A DNA stretch of 64,000 nt. It comes from Ruegeria atlantica. GTDB taxonomy: Bacteria > Pseudomonadota > Alphaproteobacteria > Rhodobacterales > Rhodobacteraceae. The notes under the pieces were generated by a model. The model saw only the letters and a list, made by a program, of their open reading frames with translations, had not been told where the DNA came from and did not search any database. This document shows positions 59,383-64,000 of the stretch, one piece after another. The stretch's first letter is position 1. Each line of letters opens with the position of its first letter. The DNA lies in assembly GCA_013032095.1 (NCBI GenBank), contig WQBJ01000010.1, positions 1 to 64,000 on the forward strand, given 5' to 3'. The translations under genes and the position numbers were made by a program.

Positions 59383-60702
59383 ATGTCAGAACCCAAAAAG
59401 CTGTACATCAAAACCTATGGTTGCCAAATGAACGTCTATGACAGCGAGCGCATGTCCGAGACGCTGGGTGGGCAGGGCTATGTCGAAACCCAAAGCCCCG
59501 ATGACGCGGATATGATTCTGCTAAACACCTGCCACATCCGCGAAAAGGCGGCGGAAAAGGTCTATTCCGAGCTTGGCCGGTTCAAAGGGCTAAAGGCGGA
59601 AAAGCCTGACTTGAAAATTGGTGTGGCGGGATGTGTGGCTCAGGCCGAGGGCGAAGAGATCATGCGCCGTCAGCCTCTAGTGGATCTGGTCGTGGGGCCG
59701 CAAAGCTATCACCGCCTGCCCGAGATGGAGGCCAAGACACGCGCCGGTGCCAAGGCGCTGGACACGGATTTCCCCGAAGAAGACAAGTTCGAAAAGCTGA
59801 AGAACCGTCCCAAGGCCAAGCGTGGCCCGACGGCGTTTCTGACCGTGCAGGAAGGCTGCGACAAGTTCTGCGCCTTTTGCGTGGTGCCCTATACCCGGGG
59901 TGCCGAAGTCAGCCGCCCGGCGGATCGCATCATCCGTGAGGCCCACGATTTGGTCGAACGTGGGGTGCGCGAGATCACTCTGCTGGGTCAGAACGTCAAC
60001 GCCTATCACGGCGCGGGCGCGAACGGGGACATGACGCTGGCGGGGCTGATTTGGGAGTTGAACAAGGTCGACGGACTGGAGCGTATCCGCTTTACGACCT
60101 CGCATCCCAATGACATGGCCGATGACTTGATCGAGGCGCACGGGACCTGCAATAAACTGATGCCGTATCTGCACCTGCCGGTACAGTCGGGCTCGGACCG
60201 CATCCTCAAGCGTATGAACCGTAGCCACACCGCGGAAAGCTATCTGTGCCTGATCGAGCGTATCCGCGCCGCGCGTCCAGATATCGTGATGTCGGGCGAC
60301 TTCATTGTTGGCTTCCCTGAAGAGACTGAAGAGGACTTTCAGGCCACGCTAGATTTGGTGGAACAAGTCAAATACGGCTATGCCTATTCCTTCAAATATT
60401 CGACACGTCCCGGAACCCCCGCGGCCGAGCGGTCTCAGGTTGATCCTGCGGCAGCGGATGACCGCCTACAGCGCCTGCAGGCACTGATCACCCAGCATCA
60501 GCGAGAAATTCAGGACGCAATGGTCGGTCGCAAAGTCCGCGTTCTGTTCGAAAAATCCGGCCGCTTGCCGGGGCAAATGGTTGGAAAATCCGAGTATTTG
60601 CATTCGGTTCACGTATCCAATGCCGATGTATCCATTGGCGAATTAAGGGATGTTCTGATCACCGATTCGGGTGCCAATTCTCTGGCGGGTGCATTGGTCT
60701 GA
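59383..60702 (+). CDS. miaB: tRNA-2-methylthio-N6-dimethylallyladenosine synthase MiaB
   Basis: MiaB adds the methylthio group to i6A37 of tRNAs. The 439-residue radical-SAM enzyme has the N-terminal UPF0004 cysteines ([25 protein letters not shown]), the radical-SAM cluster motif [17 protein letters not shown] (about residues 150-170) and a C-terminal TRAM domain. The ATG at 59383 starts directly at [14 protein letters not shown]. In related genomes it lies just before phoH; here an outer-membrane protein gene is placed between. Confidence 0.97.
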   Translation: MSEPKKLYIKTYGCQMNVYDSERMSETLGGQGYVETQSPDDADMILLNTCHIREKAAEKVYSELGRFKGLKAEKPDLKIGVAGCVAQAEGEEIMRRQPLVDLVVGPQSYHRLPEMEAKTRAGAKALDTDFPEEDKFEKLKNRPKAKRGPTAFLTVQEGCDKFCAFCVVPYTRGAEVSRPADRIIREAHDLVERGVREITLLGQNVNAYHGAGANGDMTLAGLIWELNKVDGLERIRFTTSHPNDMADDLIEAHGTCNKLMPYLHLPVQSGSDRILKRMNRSHTAESYLCLIERIRAARPDIVMSGDFIVGFPEETEEDFQATLDLVEQVKYGYAYSFKYSTRPGTPAAERSQVDPAAADDRLQRLQALITQHQREIQDAMVGRKVRVLFEKSGRLPGQMVGKSEYLHSVHVSNADVSIGELRDVLITDSGANSLAGALV

Positions 60703-60743
60703 CTTGGTTTTCAGGTGCTGTTTGAAAGCCATAGTTGGCATAT

Positions 60744-60760
60744 GGGTTAAAAATTAACCC
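60744..60760. repeat. Palindrome downstream of miaB
   Basis: GGGTTAA (60744-60750), AAA, TTAACCC (60754-60760) is a perfect 7-bp inverted repeat in the 180-base gap between miaB and the outer membrane protein gene. With TTGATTT after it, it could be a weak terminator for miaB; its symmetry would also suit an operator for the following gene. Confidence 0.5.
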
Positions 60761-60882
60761 TTGATTTATCAATGAAAAATATGCTCCCAGAAAGGCCAGT
60801 TTTTGGGGGCCTAGGGCTCCGTGTTGAAAAAATCCAGATCTGCGCGGGTTCGATAGCCGGGGCGGCGTTATGGAGGGTACGA

Positions 60883-61647
60883 GTGAATATCCTGACACGT
60901 TACATTGGACCAAACAGCCGGCTTGTCTTTTCGGCAGTGCTCGTGCTTTCCCTAATCTCCAGCGCGACGGTCGCAGGTAATCTGGAGCAAGGCGTGTCCG
61001 ATCCGCCGGTTGTCAGCCCAACGCGGATCGGCAGCGACGTCAGCGCGTTTTATCTGGGCCTGAGCGGAGCATATGCAACCGGCGGCACAGATCGATTCGG
61101 GTTAACCACCCCCGGTGGCACCTTTAATATCGGAGAACTGGACTTGAGCGGGGGCTACGGCGGTATCCGGGGCGGCTGGCGCGGTGTGCTGCCTGCTATG
61201 GGCGGGCGCGACTATGTCTACGGGTTCGAGCTGGGGTATGATTTCGGGACGCTGGATGACGATGTCATGACTGAAATCGGCAGCGTGACGGTCACTGGTG
61301 GGTCCGAAGTTTCGGATATTCTGTCGGTGCGGTTCCGGAATGGTTTGACCAATAGAAGCGGCACAGTTTTGTATTTCATAACAGTCGGATACGTGCAGGG
61401 TGATGTCACAACCACCAGCAGTCTGGCGTCAGGGGCAACGGTTCAACCCTTTGAGGAAAATGATACTCGCAACGGTTTTTCGGCCAGCATCGGCGCAGAA
61501 CATAGCCTGAGCGAGAATTGGTCTATCACGGGTGAATACGAATATGTGCAGTTCGACTCGCGGGAGGTTGAGTTTGAGAATGGGTTCTCGACGAAATCAA
61601 CGCCTCGCTATCATGGTCTGCGCTTCGGTCTGAATTATACGTTCTAG
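60883..61647 (+). CDS. Outer membrane beta-barrel protein
   Basis: The 254-residue product starts at a GTG with GGAGGG five bases upstream, giving a signal peptide MNILTRYIGPNSRLVFSAVLVLSLISSATVAG (cleavage near residue 32). The mature part alternates short hydrophobic strands and Gly/aromatic turns (FYLGLSGAYATGG, YGFELGYDFGTLDDD, ITGEYEYVQFDS) and ends RFGLNYTF, a classic C-terminal F barrel signature. It resembles the OmpW/opacity-type small porins. A longer frame from 60772 is less likely because it would precede the signal peptide. Confidence 0.8.
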   Translation: MNILTRYIGPNSRLVFSAVLVLSLISSATVAGNLEQGVSDPPVVSPTRIGSDVSAFYLGLSGAYATGGTDRFGLTTPGGTFNIGELDLSGGYGGIRGGWRGVLPAMGGRDYVYGFELGYDFGTLDDDVMTEIGSVTVTGGSEVSDILSVRFRNGLTNRSGTVLYFITVGYVQGDVTTTSSLASGATVQPFEENDTRNGFSASIGAEHSLSENWSITGEYEYVQFDSREVEFENGFSTKSTPRYHGLRFGLNYTF

Positions 61648-61786
61648 ACAACCTTCAGCGTGGGTATCCGCTTTCGCCAACTATCGGCGGTTTTGCCATC
61701 CGTCAGGTAAATTTTGAAACTGTGGCTTGCGCCCACCAAGAGTTGTTGTCTACGCTCAGGGTGAAACGCCAAGACAGGAGAACGGA

Positions 61787-62809
61787 TTGGCCATCGGTGC
61801 CCTAACCCCACCGCAAGATGACATGCCCCAACGCGAGGCGTTTGTTGAATTCCCTGACAATCGGTTATTGATTGATTTGTGCGGCGAGTATGACCGCAAC
61901 CTGACCGAAATCGAACAAAAGCTGTCCGTCCAGATCGTGCGCCGCGGCAACCAATTGGTTGTCATGGGCGACGAGGATTCCCAAAAACAGGCAATCGAGG
62001 TGTTGCAAGCCCTCTACACTCGCCTGGAAGGGGGGCGCGACGTGGAAGCGGCCGATGTAGACCGTGAACTGCGAATGGGTAATTCCGAGCAGGGCACCGG
62101 CAGTCGCGACGGTGATCAGCTTGAGATGTTCAAAGGCGGCACGGTCGAAATCAAAACCCGGAAAAAGCTGGTCGAGCCGCGCACCGATGCGCAGAAGGCT
62201 TATGTTCAATCGTTGTTCAACAATGAACTGGCCTTTGGAATTGGCCCTGCGGGCACCGGTAAGACATACCTAGCCGTTGCCGTAGGCGTATCGATGTTTA
62301 TCGGCGGGCATGTGGATCGGATCATCCTTAGCCGACCCGCGGTCGAGGCAGGCGAGAAACTGGGCTACCTGCCCGGTGACATGAAGGACAAGGTCGATCC
62401 CTACATGCAGCCGCTCTATGACGCGCTGAATGATTTCCTGCCCGGCAAGCAACTGGCCAAGCTGATTGAAGAAAAGCGAATCGAGATCGCTCCGTTGGCC
62501 TTCATGCGTGGCCGGACGCTGGCCAATGCGTTCGTGGTGCTGGATGAGGCGCAGAACGCCACCACTATGCAGATGAAGATGTTCCTTACCCGCCTGGGCG
62601 AGGGAAGCCGCATGGTGATCACTGGTGACCGCTCGCAGGTCGATCTGCCACGTGGAGTGCAGTCGGGGCTGGCAGACGCGGAACGTCTTCTGAAGACGAT
62701 CCCGAATATCAGCTTTAACTACTTCACCTCTAAAGACGTCGTGCGCCACCCGCTTGTCGCCGCCATCATCGAAGCGTATGAGGCCGACGCAGGCCGCGAG
62801 ACGGGGTGA
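61787..62809 (+). CDS. phoH: PhoH family ATPase
   Basis: PhoH-like proteins are P-loop ATPases with a KH-type N-terminal domain and likely RNA-related roles, often linked with ybeY. The 340-residue protein has the N-terminal part to about residue 110 (including LSVQIVRRGNQLVVMGDED), Walker A GPAGTGKTYLAVA, and Walker B VVLDEAQNATTMQM. The start is a TTG preceded by AGGAG six bases upstream; the ATG at 61823 is the alternative. It is first in phoH-ybeY-corC. Confidence 0.94.
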   Translation: MAIGALTPPQDDMPQREAFVEFPDNRLLIDLCGEYDRNLTEIEQKLSVQIVRRGNQLVVMGDEDSQKQAIEVLQALYTRLEGGRDVEAADVDRELRMGNSEQGTGSRDGDQLEMFKGGTVEIKTRKKLVEPRTDAQKAYVQSLFNNELAFGIGPAGTGKTYLAVAVGVSMFIGGHVDRIILSRPAVEAGEKLGYLPGDMKDKVDPYMQPLYDALNDFLPGKQLAKLIEEKRIEIAPLAFMRGRTLANAFVVLDEAQNATTMQMKMFLTRLGEGSRMVITGDRSQVDLPRGVQSGLADAERLLKTIPNISFNYFTSKDVVRHPLVAAIIEAYEADAGRETG

Positions 62810-62842
62810 TCGTCCGAGGCCACGGGCTTTGGACATGGTGAG

Positions 62843-63337
62843 ATGAACCTTGAACTGACGATTGAAGATGCGCGCTGGCAGGGGCTGGAACCTTTGGCGA
62901 CGCGTGCCATTGGGGCAGTGCTGGGTCACTGTGGTCTGGATGCAGATCTGTGCGAAATCAGCCTGTTGGCCTGCGATGATGCCCGTATCGCCGAGCTGAA
63001 TGCCGAGTTTCGGGAAAAGCCTGCGCCAACCAACGTACTCAGTTGGCCGGCTGAAGATTTGGCTGCGGAACGGCCGGGTGCGATCCCGGCGCAGCCCGAA
63101 CCTGACTTCACGGGCGAAATCGCGCTGGGCGATATCGCGATTGCCTATGAGACTTGTTCGCGTGAGGCGGCCGAGACAGGCAAAACCATGGATGACCACG
63201 TCACGCATCTGATCATTCACGGAATGTTGCATTTGCTAGGATACGATCACATTCGTGACCCCGACGCCAATTTGATGGAAGGGGTTGAGGTCGCTATACT
63301 TGGCAAACTGGGTATTGATGACCCATATAAAGCGTAG
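62843..63337 (+). CDS. ybeY: Endoribonuclease YbeY
   Basis: YbeY is the zinc-dependent rRNA maturation and quality-control RNase. The protein (164 residues) has the family motifs [20 protein letters not shown] and the metal site [15 protein letters not shown] (H-x3-H-x5-H), with GDIAIAYET between. It follows phoH by 33 bases in the usual order. Confidence 0.96.
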   Translation: MNLELTIEDARWQGLEPLATRAIGAVLGHCGLDADLCEISLLACDDARIAELNAEFREKPAPTNVLSWPAEDLAAERPGAIPAQPEPDFTGEIALGDIAIAYETCSREAAETGKTMDDHVTHLIIHGMLHLLGYDHIRDPDANLMEGVEVAILGKLGIDDPYKA

Positions 63338-63373
63338 AGTGGGCCACTAGGCCCGAATATTTGGAACAGGACT

Positions 63374-64000
63374 ATGGGCGATACAGACGGCAGTTCTATG
63401 GCGGCGCATGGCGCGCAACCGAAGGACGGCAGTGACAATGTCAAAGAGAAAACCGGATTTTTTTCTCGAATAGTGGACGCATTCTCGCCACACGGTGAGG
63501 ATGAGGTTCACGAAGCCAACGGGCACGAGGTCGACAAGGTTCAACCTCGCGGCATGATCAACCTGCGACGGATGCGGGTCGAGGACGTGGCCATACCGAC
63601 GGCCGAGATCATCGCTGTTCCATCGACCATCGCCAAGGATGAGCTGGCGCAGTTGTTCCGCGAAAGCGGTCTGTCACGAATTCCGGTGTATGAGGGCACG
63701 CTCGATACTCCATTGGGTTTCGTGCATCTCAAAGACTTTGCCCTGACCCATGGTTTCAACGGTGGATCTACCGAGTTCGATTTGGTTTCGATGCTGCGGA
63801 CGTTACTATTCGTGCCGCCCTCGATGCCGATTGGCGTGTTGATGACCAAGATGCAGACCGAGCGCCGCCACATGGCCTTGGTGATCGACGAGTATGGTGG
63901 CGTTGACGGCTTACTGACCATCGAGGATCTGATCGAGCAAGTGGTCGGCGAAATCGCTGACGAGCATGACGCGGATGAAGATCAGCTTTGGGTGCAGGAG
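63374..64000 (+). CDS. CorC/HlyC-like CBS-domain protein (3' end outside window)
   Basis: The frame starts at ATG 63374 and is still open at the window end after 209 codons. Following a polar N-terminus (KEKTGFFSRIVDAFSPHGED) it shows the hemolysin/CorC pattern: MINLRRMRVEDVAIPTAEIIAVPS, LAQLFRESGLSRIPVYEGTLD, and the second CBS part MALVIDEYGGVDGLLTIEDLIEQVVGEI. The C-terminal transporter-associated domain is cut off. In the family it is linked to magnesium/cobalt efflux control. It is the third gene of phoH-ybeY-corC; lnt usually follows. Confidence 0.92.
   Translation, partial: MGDTDGSSMAAHGAQPKDGSDNVKEKTGFFSRIVDAFSPHGEDEVHEANGHEVDKVQPRGMINLRRMRVEDVAIPTAEIIAVPSTIAKDELAQLFRESGLSRIPVYEGTLDTPLGFVHLKDFALTHGFNGGSTEFDLVSMLRTLLFVPPSMPIGVLMTKMQTERRHMALVIDEYGGVDGLLTIEDLIEQVVGEIADEHDADEDQLWVQE

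Noticed and set aside
1..64000. tRNA/rRNA genes, CRISPR arrays, insertion sequences, prophage or attachment sites
   Set aside because: Nothing with cloverleaf ends, regularly spaced repeats or transposase/integrase motifs was seen on either strand.

Overview
The window reads as chromosomal DNA of an alphaproteobacterium of the Rhodobacteraceae, most likely the marine Roseobacter group (Ruegeria/Phaeobacter-like). This is inferred from the rather GC-rich coding DNA, an Irr-type iron regulator divergent from fabA-fabB-fabI, the miaB...phoH-ybeY-corC order, a phn locus carrying a DUF1045 gene and a hexapeptide transferase, and dimethylglycine-dehydrogenase-like and MttB-like genes. I see no tRNA, rRNA, transposase, prophage or CRISPR array. 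Nearly all the DNA is coding, in tightly packed, often 1-8 bp overlapping operons.

Layout. 1-2400: a terminator of an upstream gene, a membrane-anchored cyclic-nucleotide-binding (Popeye-like) protein and an LpxR-type lipid A deacylase. 2405-16071: rpe and a full phosphonate locus. It has the importer phnC-phnD-phnE1-phnE2, a hexapeptide acetyltransferase, the repressor phnF, the C-P lyase genes phnGHIJ-phnKL-phnN, an antisense DUF1045 gene with two H-x-T motifs (2H phosphoesterase type) and phnM. Two promoter regions carry 11-bp-periodic Pho-box half-sites, and the phnG one also carries a palindrome that probably binds PhnF. No phnP-like metallo-beta-lactamase gene is present, so DUF1045 is the obvious candidate for the cyclic phosphodiesterase step. 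16072-22563: a seven-gene reverse-strand operon abutting phnM with no gap (four glycosyltransferases, a histidine phosphatase, a polysaccharide deacetylase-like protein without signal peptide, and a small SAM methyltransferase); its product is unknown.

22934-32613: a large MscS channel, then a reverse-strand oligopeptide-type ABC importer (dual ATPase, binding protein, two permeases) ending in a CaiB/BaiF-type CoA-transferase with domains in permuted order. 32848-40034: a second methyltransferase of the 16072 family, a GST, then an operon with its own TetR regulator and a 34-bp palindromic candidate operator: a DMGDH/sarcosine-dehydrogenase-like flavoprotein, an MttB-family methyltransferase lacking pyrrolysine and any corrinoid partner nearby, and a DAO-type oxidase. 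It looks like a methylated-amine demethylation system. 40087-44432: a DUF115/MptE-like protein, a DUF3307-like membrane protein, and an ABC exporter whose nucleotide-binding domain has lost its key motifs and is fused to a cyclic-nucleotide-binding domain.

44429-52600: reverse-strand catabolic genes (ArsR regulator, enolase-superfamily dehydratase, zinc alcohol dehydrogenase, MFS exporter, two alpha/beta hydrolases, a PcaD-like lactonase, a threonine/serine dehydratase, a type II haloacid dehalogenase). 52729-59262: an FKBP isomerase, a small membrane protein, fabI-fabB-fabA, irr, and a LysR regulator divergent from a PhyH dioxygenase with a GT2-like gene. 59383-64000: miaB, an outer-membrane beta-barrel protein, phoH, ybeY and the start of a CorC-like CBS protein that runs off the window.

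The least described parts are the DUF1045 step of the phn locus, the glycosyltransferase operon, the MttB-flavoprotein operon and the pseudo-ABC/cNMP protein. All functions are assigned from motifs and context; no database search was run.
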